Source of the DNA: Aminomonas paucivorans DSM 12260
GTDB lineage: Bacteria; Synergistota; Synergistia; Synergistales; Synergistaceae
DNA: 64,000 nucleotides
Direction: 5' to 3'
Assembly (NCBI RefSeq): GCF_000165795.1
Contig: NZ_CM001022.1
Location: 930,001-994,000, forward strand
Of this stretch, positions 1-8,585 are shown piece after piece. The first letter of the stretch is position 1; every line of letters starts with the position of its first letter. A program made the position numbers and the translations under genes. The notes below the pieces were generated by a model. The model saw only the letters and a list, made by a program, of their open reading frames with translations. It was not told the origin of the DNA and searched no databases.

Positions 1-1404
1 ACCGGAGATTCCCTCACTCCCCGCACCGTGGTGGCCTATCTGGACCGCTACATCGTGGGGCAGGACAAGGCCAAGCGGGCCGTGGCGGTGGCCCTGCGCA
101 ACCGCATCCGCCGCCGCAGGCTCCCGGAAGAACTCGCCCGGGAGGTGTCCCCGAAGAACATTCTCATGGTGGGCCCCACGGGGGTGGGCAAGACGGAGAT
201 CGCCCGTCGCCTGGCCCGGCTGGTGGAGGCCCCCTTCGTCAAGGTGGAGGCCACCAAGTTCACCGAGGTGGGCTACGTGGGCCGGGACGTGGAGTCCATG
301 ATCCGGGACCTGGTGGAGGCGTCGGTGCAGATGGTGCGTCGTCGTCTCATCGAGGAGGTCCAGGAGCCCGCGGCTCGGGCGGCGGAGGAGCGCATCCTGG
401 ACGCCCTTCTGCCCCGTCCCAAGACCGAGGCCGCCGTCCCGGACTTCCTGCGCCTCTTCGGGGCGGGCCGGGAGACCCCTCCCCCTGCGGCGTCCCCGGC
501 GCCCCCGGAGCCGGAAGTTCGGGAGGGAACCCGGGAGAAGCTGCGGGAACTCCTCCGGGCGGGCAAGCTGGACGGCCGCTCCGTGGAGGTGGAGGTCCCC
601 GAGGGTTCCCGGGTGGGCATGACCCTCATGGGAGCGGGGGGTCTGGAGGAGATGGGCCTGAACCTGGGGGAACTCCTGGGGGGGCTCATGCCCAAGCGGA
701 CCAAGCGCAAGACCGTCACGGTGGAGGAGGCCCGGCGGCTTCTCCAGGCGGAGGAAGCGGAGAAGCTGGTGGACCAGGAGGCGGTGGTCCGGGAGGCGGT
801 GGCCAAGGCGGAGCAGGAGGGCATCCTCTTCGTGGACGAGATCGACAAGATCGCCGGGGGCGGCTCCGGCCATGGGGGCCCCGACGTGAGCCGGGAGGGG
901 GTCCAGCGGGACCTGCTCCCCATCGTGGAGGGCTGCGTGGTGCAGACCAAGTACGGCCCGGTGCAGACGGACCACATGCTCTTCATCGCCGCCGGGGCCT
1001 TCCACAAGACCAAGCCCTCCGACCTGGTGCCGGAGCTTCAGGGGCGCCTTCCCATCCGGGTGGAGCTTCAGCCCCTGCGGGAGGAGGACCTGGTCCGCAT
1101 CCTGGGGGAGCCGGAAAGCAGCCTGGTGCGGCAGTACGAGGCCCTTCTGGGCACCGAAGGGGTGCGCCTCCGGTTCGAGGAGAGCGGCCTCCGTGCCCTG
1201 GCGGCCCTGGCGGCGCGGATGAACCGGGACCTGGAGGACATCGGCGCCCGGCGGCTTCATACCCTCCTGGAACAGCTCCTGGAGGAGATCAGTTTCCAGG
1301 CCCCCGAGACGGAGGAGCAGGACGTGACGGTGGACGCTCCCTACGTGGAGGGGCGACTGGGGCCCCTGTCGGAGGATCGGGAGGCCCGAAAGTACCTGCT
1401 GTAG
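1..1404 (+). CDS. hslU: ATP-dependent protease ATPase subunit HslU (ClpY), 5' end outside the window
   Basis: HslU is the AAA+ unfoldase that feeds proteins into the HslV (ClpQ) peptidase chamber in the cytoplasm. The frame is open from base 1, and the residues before the GTG at 28 (SLTPRTVV) match the usual HslU start region, so the true start lies just upstream of the window. The Walker A motif GPTGVGKT is at window codons 58-65, and Walker B (ILFVDEIDKI) lies near codon 275. Between them is the long charged I-domain typical of HslU. The C-terminus ends in KYLL, a plausible HslV-docking tail. It precedes codY and flgB, as clpY does in Bacillus subtilis, and hslV should lie just outside the left edge. 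Confidence 0.96.
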   Translation, partial: TGDSLTPRTVVAYLDRYIVGQDKAKRAVAVALRNRIRRRRLPEELAREVSPKNILMVGPTGVGKTEIARRLARLVEAPFVKVEATKFTEVGYVGRDVESMIRDLVEASVQMVRRRLIEEVQEPAARAAEERILDALLPRPKTEAAVPDFLRLFGAGRETPPPAASPAPPEPEVREGTREKLRELLRAGKLDGRSVEVEVPEGSRVGMTLMGAGGLEEMGLNLGELLGGLMPKRTKRKTVTVEEARRLLQAEEAEKLVDQEAVVREAVAKAEQEGILFVDEIDKIAGGGSGHGGPDVSREGVQRDLLPIVEGCVVQTKYGPVQTDHMLFIAAGAFHKTKPSDLVPELQGRLPIRVELQPLREEDLVRILGEPESSLVRQYEALLGTEGVRLRFEESGLRALAALAARMNRDLEDIGARRLHTLLEQLLEEISFQAPETEEQDVTVDAPYVEGRLGPLSEDREARKYLL

Positions 1405-1483
1405 GTTCCCGCAAGGTCACAGCGCCCCGCAGGGGCGAGGATCACCCCATACAGACAAATACCCCATCTGGGAGGAATAAACC

Positions 1484-2314
1484 GTGAACACGCCCAAAGA
1501 ATTGGTGGAATCCCGACCGAAGATCCTGAACCCCTCGGCCATGCAGGACCTGCTCGAAAAAGCCCGGCTGGTGGGCAGGGCCCTCCAGAACCGCAAGGAC
1601 CGCAGCGGCCCGGATTACCAGCGTCTGGCCAAGCTTCTCTGCGACCTTTCCGCCGCCAACGTGTACGTCATCAACCGGGAGGGGCGCATCCTGGGCTATG
1701 CCTGGATCAGCGCCTACGACTGCCCCATCATGGCGGACATCCTGGCGGTCAACATGCTGCCGGAGAGCTATGTGGAGCGGCTCAACCAGTACCACGAGTC
1801 CATCCTGAACCACACGGACCACGGCATGTGCGCCTATGCGGACCAGCCCTGCACCTACTCCAACAAGCACGTGCTCTACGTCCCCGTCAACGGAGGAGGA
1901 GAGCGTCTGGGCACCCTCATCCTGGCCCGTTTCGGCTGTCCCTTCGACACCCGGGACCTGGTGCTGGCGGAGTACCTGGCCACGGTGGTGGGCCTGGAGA
2001 TCCTCCACGACCGCACCCGGTCCATCGAGGAGCGGGGACGGGAGCGGCTCATCGTCCAGATGGCCATGCGGGCCCTCTCCTATTCCGAGGTGGAGTCGGT
2101 GAAGCACATCATCGAGGATCTGGGAGGGTCGGAGGGCGTGGTGGTGGCCAGCCGGGTGGCGGACCGCGTGGGGGTCACCCGCAGCGTCATCGTGAACGCC
2201 CTGCGCAAGCTGGGAAGCGCCGGGATCATCGAAAGCCGCAGCCTGGGCATGAAGGGTACCTACATCAAGGTCCTGAGCCCCCTGTTCCTGGAGGAGCTGG
2301 GGATCGGAGAGTAG
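1484..2314 (+). CDS. codY: GTP- and branched-chain-amino-acid-sensing transcriptional regulator CodY
   Basis: CodY is a global repressor that senses GTP and branched-chain amino acids, known mainly from Firmicutes. The 276-residue product has the usual length. It has an N-terminal GAF-type ligand domain (about residues 1-155) and a C-terminal winged helix-turn-helix. The segment RSVIVNALRKLGSAGIIESR near residue 230 is nearly the Bacillus recognition helix. GTG is chosen as the start because GGGAGGA lies just upstream. The gene sits between hslU and flgB, the same place as in the Bacillus fla/che region, so it may link motility to nutrient state. Its presence beside a lipid A pathway is unusual. 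Confidence 0.95.
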   Translation: MNTPKELVESRPKILNPSAMQDLLEKARLVGRALQNRKDRSGPDYQRLAKLLCDLSAANVYVINREGRILGYAWISAYDCPIMADILAVNMLPESYVERLNQYHESILNHTDHGMCAYADQPCTYSNKHVLYVPVNGGGERLGTLILARFGCPFDTRDLVLAEYLATVVGLEILHDRTRSIEERGRERLIVQMAMRALSYSEVESVKHIIEDLGGSEGVVVASRVADRVGVTRSVIVNALRKLGSAGIIESRSLGMKGTYIKVLSPLFLEELGIGE

Positions 2315-2380
2315 GGCTCAAGGTCCTCGTCGGACCTGCCGACACAGAACCGTGCCGGGTTTGCGAAGGGGGAGGAAGGC

Positions 2381-2785
2381 ATGAGGGGCGATCTCACCTG
2401 GGGAGTCATCCAGAAGGACCTGGAAGGGCTGTCGCGGCGCATGGGCAGCACCACCCAGAACCTGGCCAACGCCAACACCCCCAAGTACGTCCGCCGCGAG
2501 GTCTCCTTCGAGGACCAGCTGGAGGCGCTCATCGAAGCGCCCCGGAGGCTTCCCCTGGCCGTCACCGACGGACACCACATGACCAACATGCCCAAGGGCA
2601 TCGAGTTCGTCCATCCCGTGGAAAGCCGGGTGGGCAACGAGGTCTACCGGTACGACGAGAACAACGTGGATCCGGAGACGGAACTGGCCCGGCTGGCGGA
2701 GACCCGGATGATGTACCAGGCCATGACCCGCATCCTGGGCAGAAAGCTCTCCATGTACCGCACGGCCATCGGAGGTGGACGGTGA
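2381..2785 (+). CDS. flgB: Flagellar basal-body rod protein FlgB
   Basis: FlgB forms the proximal part of the flagellar rod. The 134-residue product has the N-terminal rod/hook signature (STTQNLANANTPKYVRREV, about residues 24-42) and a C-terminal amphipathic helix (ETRMMYQAMTRILGRKL). Both belong to the coiled terminal segments that polymerise axial proteins. A GGGGGAGGAAGG ribosome site stands before the ATG. The stop codon overlaps the flgC start by one base (TGATG), indicating translational coupling. It opens the flagellar structural gene run. Confidence 0.95.
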   Translation: MRGDLTWGVIQKDLEGLSRRMGSTTQNLANANTPKYVRREVSFEDQLEALIEAPRRLPLAVTDGHHMTNMPKGIEFVHPVESRVGNEVYRYDENNVDPETELARLAETRMMYQAMTRILGRKLSMYRTAIGGGR

Positions 2786-3204
2786 TGAAGGTCTTCCGGA
2801 ACATCGATGTGGCGGGCAGCGCCCTGACGGCCCACCGACTGTGGATGGACACCGTGTCCTCCAACTTGGCGAACGTCAACACCACCCGCACCCCCTCGGG
2901 GGGGCCCTACGTCCGCAAGGTCCCCATCTTTCAGGAAAAGCTCATGGAGGCCATGAAGGGAGCCCCTTCCTCTTCGGGAGTCCGGGTGGCGGAGATCGCC
3001 AAGGACCCCCTGCCTCCCCGGATGGTGTACCAGCCCGACCACCCCGACGCCAACGCAGAGGGTTACGTGGCCTACCCCAACGTCAACGTGGTCCGGGAAA
3101 TGGCGGACATGCTGGTGGCCAGCCGGGCCTACGAGGCCAGCGTCAACGTGGTGGAGACGGGGAAGGCCCTCTGGACGAGCGCCCTGGAGATCATGCGCTC
3201 CTAA
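2785..3204 (+). CDS. flgC: Flagellar basal-body rod protein FlgC
   Basis: FlgC is a second proximal rod subunit exported by the flagellar type III apparatus. The 139-residue product begins MKVFRNIDVAGSALTAHRLW and carries the conserved SSNLANVNTT segment near residue 30. The C-terminal helix contains the family motif NVNVVREMADMLVASRAYEASV. The frame is open far upstream across flgB, but the ATG at 2785 overlapping the flgB stop is the only start that fits the family. Two terminator-like hairpins follow within 100 bases, so flgB-flgC may form a unit partly separated from fliE. Confidence 0.95.
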   Translation: MKVFRNIDVAGSALTAHRLWMDTVSSNLANVNTTRTPSGGPYVRKVPIFQEKLMEAMKGAPSSSGVRVAEIAKDPLPPRMVYQPDHPDANAEGYVAYPNVNVVREMADMLVASRAYEASVNVVETGKALWTSALEIMRS

Positions 3205-3214
3205 GGGACACAAG

Positions 3215-3248
3215 ATACAAAACCGGGACTAAAGTCCCGGTTTTGTAT
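3215..3248 (+). terminator. Intrinsic, probably bidirectional, terminator after flgC
   Basis: A perfect 16-bp inverted repeat (3215-3230 with 3233-3248) surrounds a two-base centre. Its inner GC-rich part (CCGGGACT/AGTCCCGG) is flanked by AAAA on the left and TTTT on the right, so it can terminate transcription on either strand. It begins 10 bases after the flgC stop. Confidence 0.85.
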
Positions 3249-3260
3249 GCGGAAAAATGG

Positions 3261-3294
3261 GAGGGGAGGTCCGGTTGGGCCTCCCCTCTTTGTA
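3261..3294 (+). terminator. Second intrinsic terminator between flgC and fliE
   Basis: A 9-bp stem, GAGGGGAGG (3261-3269) with CCTCCCCTC (3280-3288), has a 10-base loop and is followed by TTTGTATT. Directly after the first terminator, it makes a double transcription stop before the fliE leader. Confidence 0.6.
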
Positions 3295-3331
3295 TTAGGG
3301 TCAAATGGTGAGCCCGCGACAGCCAAGGGTC

Positions 3332-3369
3332 TTCACAAGGGTCAAGAAAACGCGCTACACTGCCGCTAT
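3332..3369 (+). promoter_or_regulatory. Candidate promoter region for fliE onward (sigma-28-like and sigma-70-like elements)
   Basis: GCCGCTAT (3362-3369) differs by one base from the sigma-D/sigma-28 -10 element GCCGATAT, and TCAA (3342-3345) lies 16 bases upstream. Overlapping it is a weaker sigma-70-like pair, TTCACA (3332-3337) and TACACT (3356-3361), with an 18-base spacer. The elements follow two terminators and precede fliE by about 80 bases, which supports a new transcription start here. Which one is used cannot be decided from sequence. Confidence 0.45.
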
Positions 3370-3449
3370 CTTGGTGATCTAGAAGAGACAGAGAGAGGGA
3401 GACATCCTGCCGTCGCGGGGGATGGGTACCTTCACCAAAGGAGGCCGAC

Positions 3450-3767
3450 ATGGACGCCATTCGGATGGATCTTGCCCAGTATCGCCTGAAAGTGGAGGAC
3501 TGGATGTCCCCGGCGCAGCAGGAGAAGGCCGGGGAGGGAACGCCTTCGGTGCCCTTCGAGGACGTGCTGAAGAACAGCATGAAGCAGGTGAACGCGCTGC
3601 ATCAGGGGGCGGACAAGATGGTCCAGAAGTTGTCCCTGGGAGACGTGGAGGATGTGTCGGAGGTCTCCATCGCCGTGGAGAAGGCGGAGATGGCCCTGCG
3701 AACCCTGGTGGAGGTTCGGAACAAGCTGGTGGACGCCTACCAACAGATCGCCCGCATGCCTGTATAA
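3450..3767 (+). CDS. fliE: Flagellar hook-basal body complex protein FliE
   Basis: FliE joins the MS ring to the rod and is the first axial protein exported. The 105-residue product has the usual length. Its C-terminal motif is VSIAVEKAEMALRTLVEVRNKLVDAY, with the central helix FEDVLKNSMKQVNALHQ before it. An AAAGGAGG ribosome site lies 6 bases before the ATG. It is the first gene after the double terminator and the candidate promoter, so it probably begins the long fliE-flgD transcript. Confidence 0.94.
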   Translation: MDAIRMDLAQYRLKVEDWMSPAQQEKAGEGTPSVPFEDVLKNSMKQVNALHQGADKMVQKLSLGDVEDVSEVSIAVEKAEMALRTLVEVRNKLVDAYQQIARMPV

Positions 3768-3778
3768 TCTAGGGCGTC

Positions 3779-5353
3779 ATGGATAAAATCCGGCAGTTCG
3801 GCGAGTGGCTGAAGGCGTTCTGGGGGTCCCTTCAACGCTGGCAGAAGCTTTCCCTAGTGGGGGCTTCTGCCCTTGTGCTCTGTTCCCTGGTCCTCCTGGT
3901 GGTCTGGGCCGGTCGCCCCGCGTACGAGCCCCTGTTTTCCGGGCTGGAGGTGGAGGACCAAGCCTCCATCGTGGCCTATCTGAAGGAACAGAAGATCCCC
4001 TTCCGCAACGATCCGGCGGCCAACGCCATCCTGCTGCCCCGGGAGAAGGTCTACGAGACCCGGCTGGCCCTGGCCCAGCAGGGGCTCCCCAAGGGGGGCG
4101 TGGTGGGTTTCGAGCTTTTCGACCAGCCCAAGATGGGCATGAGCGACTTCCAACAGAAGGTGGCCTATTCCCGGGCGTTGGAAGGGGAACTGGCCCGCAC
4201 CATCGGCCAGATCGAAGCGGTGAAGTTCGCCCGGGTCAACATCGTCATTCCGGAACAACGGCTTTTTCTGGAGCAGCAGCAGCCCTCCACCGCCTCGGTC
4301 CTCGTGCGCCTCAAGGAGGGGCAGGAGATCGGCCAGGAACAGGTGAAGGGCATCGTGCACCTGGTGGCCCGGAGCGTGGAGGGGTTGAACCCCGAGGACG
4401 TCACGGTGGTGGACACCGCCGGAAAGGTCCTCTCCGACCTCATCCAGGACGATTCTCTGATCTACATGTCCGGTTCCGACGGCCGTGCGGTCTCCTCGGT
4501 ACAGCGGGAGCTGGAGCGGCAGCAGGAGCAGGAACTGGAGCGCAAGGTGCGCCTCATGCTGGAGAAGGTCTTCGGCCCCGGCAAGGCGGTGGTCCGGGTT
4601 CGGGTGGACCTGGACTTCGACAAGAAGAGCACCTCCCGGAAGGAGTTCATCCCCGGTCCCAACGGCAAGGGCGTGGTCCGCAGCCAGCAGAACACGGAGG
4701 AAAGCTACGTGGGTCCCGGGATGCCCCCGGGGGGCGCGCCTGGCACCACCACCAACATCCCCGGGTACGTGGTCAACACGGGCACGGGGGGCAACGTGGA
4801 GTACAACCGGACCGACACGGTGACTAACTTCGACATCACCACCCAGGAATCCCAGCAGGTGGCCACCCCCGGAGCCATCCGGCGCCTTTCCGCCTCCGTG
4901 TTGGTGGATGGGACCCTCAACGCCCAGCAGACCCAGAGCCTGAAGGACTCCGTGGCTGCGGCCATCGGCTTCAACCAGCTTCGGGGAGACCAGCTGGTGA
5001 TCCAGGGCATGAAGTTCGACACCACCCTGGCGGATCAGCTCCTGGCCCAGATGGAGGCGGAACAGCGGCAGAAGGTCATCCTGGCCCTGGTGGGGGCGGC
5101 CCTTTTGCTCCTCATCATGGGGGCGGGGATCTTCCTCTGGATCCGCAGACGGCGCCTGGCGGCCCTTCGGCGGCTGATGCCCAAGGAAGAGGGAGACCAG
5201 GTGCCTTCCCTGAAGGACCTGCTGGAGCATCCGGAACTCATGACGTCCCAGGGGGAATTGGCCATCCTGGAGGAACAGCTTCGGGTGTATGCCACCAACA
5301 ACCCCGAAGAAGTGGCGAACCTGATCAAGAACTGGCTCGCCGAGGATCTCTAG
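3779..5353 (+). CDS. fliF: Flagellar MS-ring protein FliF
   Basis: FliF forms the MS ring in the inner membrane, the base on which switch, export gate and rod assemble. The 524-residue protein has transmembrane helices at about residues 27-47 and 433-454. Between them lies the periplasmic ring-building region, including the conserved segment ARVNIVIPE. The C-terminal cytoplasmic tail ends EEVANLIKNWLAED, the expected FliG-binding segment. It starts 11 bases after fliE and is followed by fliG, so the partners are made together. Confidence 0.96.
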   Translation: MDKIRQFGEWLKAFWGSLQRWQKLSLVGASALVLCSLVLLVVWAGRPAYEPLFSGLEVEDQASIVAYLKEQKIPFRNDPAANAILLPREKVYETRLALAQQGLPKGGVVGFELFDQPKMGMSDFQQKVAYSRALEGELARTIGQIEAVKFARVNIVIPEQRLFLEQQQPSTASVLVRLKEGQEIGQEQVKGIVHLVARSVEGLNPEDVTVVDTAGKVLSDLIQDDSLIYMSGSDGRAVSSVQRELERQQEQELERKVRLMLEKVFGPGKAVVRVRVDLDFDKKSTSRKEFIPGPNGKGVVRSQQNTEESYVGPGMPPGGAPGTTTNIPGYVVNTGTGGNVEYNRTDTVTNFDITTQESQQVATPGAIRRLSASVLVDGTLNAQQTQSLKDSVAAAIGFNQLRGDQLVIQGMKFDTTLADQLLAQMEAEQRQKVILALVGAALLLLIMGAGIFLWIRRRRLAALRRLMPKEEGDQVPSLKDLLEHPELMTSQGELAILEEQLRVYATNNPEEVANLIKNWLAEDL

Positions 5354-5374
5354 ACCGAGGAGACGAAACAGCCC

Positions 5375-6385
5375 ATGTCGAAGGCGAAGGATCTGCGGGG
5401 AAGAGAGAAAGCGGCGATCCTGCTCGTGGCCCTGGGCCCCGAGGTTTCCTCTATGGTCTACAAACATCTGGACGATGCCACCATCGAGCTTCTGACCCTG
5501 GAGATCGCCAACATGCGGCGCATCACTCCGGACACGAAGCTGGAGGTCCTGAAAGAAGCCCAGGAAGTCATCATGGCCCGGGAGTTCATGACCCAGGGGG
5601 GTGTGGATTACGCCCGGAAGCTGCTGGAGCAGGCGCTGGGGCCCGAGCGGGCCCAGGACATCCTGCGGCGCATCACCGCCAGCCTTCAGGTCCGGCCCTT
5701 CGACTTCGTGCGTCACGCGGACCCGTCGCAGCTCATTTCCTTCATCCAGGGGGAGCACCCCCAGACCATCGCCCTCATCCTCTCCTACCTGGCCCCGGAG
5801 CAGGCCGCCCAGGTGCTGGGAGGGCTGCCGCCCTCGGCGCAGTGGGACGTGGCCCGTCGCGTGGCGCGCATGGACCGGATCACCCCGGAGGTGCTGCGGG
5901 AGGTGGAACGGGTGTTGGAACGCAAGCTCTCCACCGTCATGGGGCAGGACTTCACCATGGCCGGCGGGGTGGACGCGGTGGTGGCCATCATCAACCGGGT
6001 GGACCGGGGCACGGAGCGCAACATCATCGAGGCCCTGGAGGAACAGGATCCGGAACTGGCGGAGGAGATCAAGAAGCGCCTGTTCGTGTTCGAGGACATC
6101 ATCGGCATGGACGACCGGTCCCTGCAGCGGGTGCTCCGGGAGGTGGACATGAAGGATCTCTCCCTGGCCCTGAAGGGGGCCACAGAGGAGCTGCGGGTGA
6201 AGTTCTTCCGCAACATGTCCAAGCGGGCCGCGGAGATGCTCAAGGAGGACATGGACTTCATGGGTCCCGTGCGGGTTCGCATGGTGGAGGAGGCGCAGCA
6301 GAAGATCGTCAACGTGGTTCGGGCGCTGGAGGAAGCCGGAGAAATCGTGATCGCCCGGGGCGGGGAGGAAGAACTCGTTGTCTAG
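5375..6385 (+). CDS. fliG: Flagellar motor switch protein FliG
   Basis: FliG couples MotA stator movement to rotor torque and switching on the cytoplasmic face of the MS ring. The 336-residue product is of standard length. It has the N-terminal FliF-binding domain, the middle-domain motif EHPQTIALILSYL near residue 130 and a C-terminal torque domain with the charged helix region DDRSLQRVLREVDMKDLSLALKG. An AGGAGACG ribosome site is upstream. The fliH start overlaps its last codons. Confidence 0.96.
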   Translation: MSKAKDLRGREKAAILLVALGPEVSSMVYKHLDDATIELLTLEIANMRRITPDTKLEVLKEAQEVIMAREFMTQGGVDYARKLLEQALGPERAQDILRRITASLQVRPFDFVRHADPSQLISFIQGEHPQTIALILSYLAPEQAAQVLGGLPPSAQWDVARRVARMDRITPEVLREVERVLERKLSTVMGQDFTMAGGVDAVVAIINRVDRGTERNIIEALEEQDPELAEEIKKRLFVFEDIIGMDDRSLQRVLREVDMKDLSLALKGATEELRVKFFRNMSKRAAEMLKEDMDFMGPVRVRMVEEAQQKIVNVVRALEEAGEIVIARGGEEELVV

Positions 6386-7253
6386 CGCCTCGCAGCACCG
6401 CCTCTTCCGGGCGGTTCGGGTTCTCCCGGAGGTGGTGCGCATCGGGCAGGGAGCGGCGGAACCTCCGGCCCCTGCGGAAAAGGAACCCTCCCCAAGCTCC
6501 GCTGTCTCTCCCGAGACGGCGGAGCTGGAACGTCTTGGAGCCCGGGTTCGGGAGCTGGAGTCCGAGACGTCGCTCCTTCGAGAGCGCGCCAAGGGACTGG
6601 AAGCGGAGATGCTTCAGCGCCAGCGCCACCAGGAGGAAGAGCGGGCCGCCTGGTTGGAACAGGCCCAGAGGGAGACCCAGGAGGCCCGAGAGCAGGTTCT
6701 CCGGGAGGCCCGGGAAGAGGGTTTCCGGCAGGGCAACGACGAGGGACGCACCGTGGCGGAGACGGACCTGAGGGAAGCCTATCAGAACCGTTTCGAGGGG
6801 CTCGTGTCCCTCCTGGAGAAGGTCCACGGTGACCTGTCCGCCAGCCGGGAACGCCTTCTGGCGCTGCAGGAGCCGGAGATGGTGCGCCTGTGGGAGAGCC
6901 TCCTCTCCCGGATGCTCTTCGCCCAGGTCACCTTGGACCAGGGGGTCCTCTCCCGGGTCCTGCTGGAAGTGTTGGGCCGCATCAGCGATCGGGAGCGGAT
7001 CCTGGTGTACCTCAACCCCCGGGATCTCAAGGGGGTGGACTCCCTCCGAGAGTCCCTGACCGATGTCCTCCGAGGGGCCAAGCACGTGGAGTTCTCCGGG
7101 GACGAGCACGTGGACCCGGGAAGCTGCCTGGTGGAGACGAACCTGGGGGTCTACGACGCCCGGTGGAGGACCCAGCTGGAGCAGATCGCCTCCCAGGTGG
7201 AGCATCTGCTGGTAGAGGGGGCGGCGGAAGACGATGTCCCCGCAGGAGACTAA
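6378..7253 (+). CDS. fliH: Flagellar assembly protein FliH (export ATPase regulator)
   Basis: FliH binds and restrains the FliI ATPase and carries it to the export gate. The 291-residue product has a long charged coiled coil (about residues 45-150) with GxxxG-like spacing and the conserved C-terminal region ending EQIASQVEHLL. It starts with TTG inside the last codons of fliG. The GGAGGA 9 bases upstream supports this start. Its end overlaps fliI by 20 bases. Family assignment rests on position and architecture as much as on sequence, because FliH proteins diverge strongly. Confidence 0.88.
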   Translation: MSSASQHRLFRAVRVLPEVVRIGQGAAEPPAPAEKEPSPSSAVSPETAELERLGARVRELESETSLLRERAKGLEAEMLQRQRHQEEERAAWLEQAQRETQEAREQVLREAREEGFRQGNDEGRTVAETDLREAYQNRFEGLVSLLEKVHGDLSASRERLLALQEPEMVRLWESLLSRMLFAQVTLDQGVLSRVLLEVLGRISDRERILVYLNPRDLKGVDSLRESLTDVLRGAKHVEFSGDEHVDPGSCLVETNLGVYDARWRTQLEQIASQVEHLLVEGAAEDDVPAGD

Positions 7254-8565
7254 ACAGCTCTTCGTTTCCCTGGAGTCCCGCCTGAGCCGAACGGAACTGG
7301 TCCGGCTCAACGGGCGGGTGGTCCAGGTGGTGGGCCTGGTCATCGAATCCCAGGGGCCGGACATCCAGGTGGGAGACCTCTGCGAGGTCCGTTTCCGCAA
7401 CCGCCCCACGGTGCTGCGGGCGGAGGTGGTGGGATTCCGCTCCGATCGGGTGCTGCTCATGCCCCTAGGGGAACTGTCGGACATCGGCCCGGGGTGCGAC
7501 GTGGTGGCCATGGGCCCCACCCTGGGGGTCCACGTGGGAGACTCCCTCCTGGGGCGCATCGTGGACGGCCTGGGTGTCCCCCTGGACGGCAAGGGTCCCC
7601 TGGTGGCCAAGGACTTTTACCCCCTCTTCGCCACTCCCCCTCATCCCCTGAAACGACAGATGATCGACAAGCCCCTCTCCGTGGGGGTCAAGGTCCTGGA
7701 CGGCCTGCTCACCCTGGGGCAGGGTCAGCGGGTGGGCATCTTCGCCGGGTCCGGGGTGGGCAAGAGCGTCCTCCTGGGCATGATGGCCCGGAACACCGAG
7801 GCGGCGGTGAACGTCATTGCCCTGGTGGGAGAACGAGGTCGGGAGGTCAAGGAGTTCGTGGAGCGCGACCTGGGCGAGGCGGGGTTGGCCCGCTCCGTGG
7901 TGGTGGTGGCCACCTCGGACCAGCCCCCCCTGGTGCGCCTCAAGGCGGCCCTCACCGCCACGGCTATCGCGGAGTACTTTCGGGATCAGGGAGGGAACGT
8001 GCTGCTCATGATGGACTCCGTCACCCGCGTGGCCATGGCCCAGCGGGATGTGGGCCTGGCCATCGGCGAACCTCCCGCCACCCGAGGCTACACTCCCTCG
8101 GTGTTCGCCTTCCTCCCCCGGCTCCTGGAACGTTCCGGCGCGGGGGAGCGGGGCAGCATCACCGCCATCTACACGGTGCTGGTGGAGGGGGACGACATGA
8201 ACGAGCCCGTGGCGGACACGGTGCGGGGTATTCTGGACGGACACTTCGTCCTGAGCCGCACCCTGGCGGCCAAGAACCACTATCCCTCCGTGGAGGTGGG
8301 ACGCAGCGTCAGCCGGGTCATGCCCAGCATCGTCTCGCCGGAGCACCTGGAGGCGGCGGGACGGATCCGGGAGCTGCTGGCGGTCTACGAGGAGGCGCAG
8401 GATCTGGTGAACATCGGAGCCTACAAGGCGGGAAGCAATCCCCGGGTGGACTGGGCCTTGGAGAACCTGGACCCGGTCCGGCGTTTCCTGCGCCAAGGCA
8501 TGATGGAGCGGTTCTCCTTCGAGGAGACCCAGCAGCTCCTCCTGCCTCTGGCGCCGTGGACGTAA
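7234..8565 (+). CDS. fliI: Flagellum-specific ATPase FliI
   Basis: FliI is the hexameric ATPase of flagellar type III export, related to F1 beta. The 443-residue protein has an N-terminal beta-barrel, the P-loop FAGSGVGKS (residues 170-178, Lys177) and the Walker B stretch NVLLMMDSVTR. The family signature AIGEPPATRGYTPSVFAFLPRLLER is present in full. The start lies inside fliH, which matches the FliH-FliI pairing in the cell. Confidence 0.96.
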   Translation: MSPQETKQLFVSLESRLSRTELVRLNGRVVQVVGLVIESQGPDIQVGDLCEVRFRNRPTVLRAEVVGFRSDRVLLMPLGELSDIGPGCDVVAMGPTLGVHVGDSLLGRIVDGLGVPLDGKGPLVAKDFYPLFATPPHPLKRQMIDKPLSVGVKVLDGLLTLGQGQRVGIFAGSGVGKSVLLGMMARNTEAAVNVIALVGERGREVKEFVERDLGEAGLARSVVVVATSDQPPLVRLKAALTATAIAEYFRDQGGNVLLMMDSVTRVAMAQRDVGLAIGEPPATRGYTPSVFAFLPRLLERSGAGERGSITAIYTVLVEGDDMNEPVADTVRGILDGHFVLSRTLAAKNHYPSVEVGRSVSRVMPSIVSPEHLEAAGRIRELLAVYEEAQDLVNIGAYKAGSNPRVDWALENLDPVRRFLRQGMMERFSFEETQQLLLPLAPWT

Positions 8566-8585
8566 GCCTTGCGGGGGGATGACCC

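Noticed and set aside
1423-1437. Small hairpin between hslU and codY (CGCCCC/GGGGCG)
   Set aside because: The stem is 6 bp with no T-run, which is common by chance in GC-rich DNA. It is not strong enough to call a terminator or regulator site.
3854-6592. A 912-codon open frame on the minus strand opposite fliF and fliG
   Set aside because: It is a mirror of GC-rich codon use in real + strand genes. Its translation is low-complexity (His, Gly, Leu, Gln) with no domain or ribosome site.
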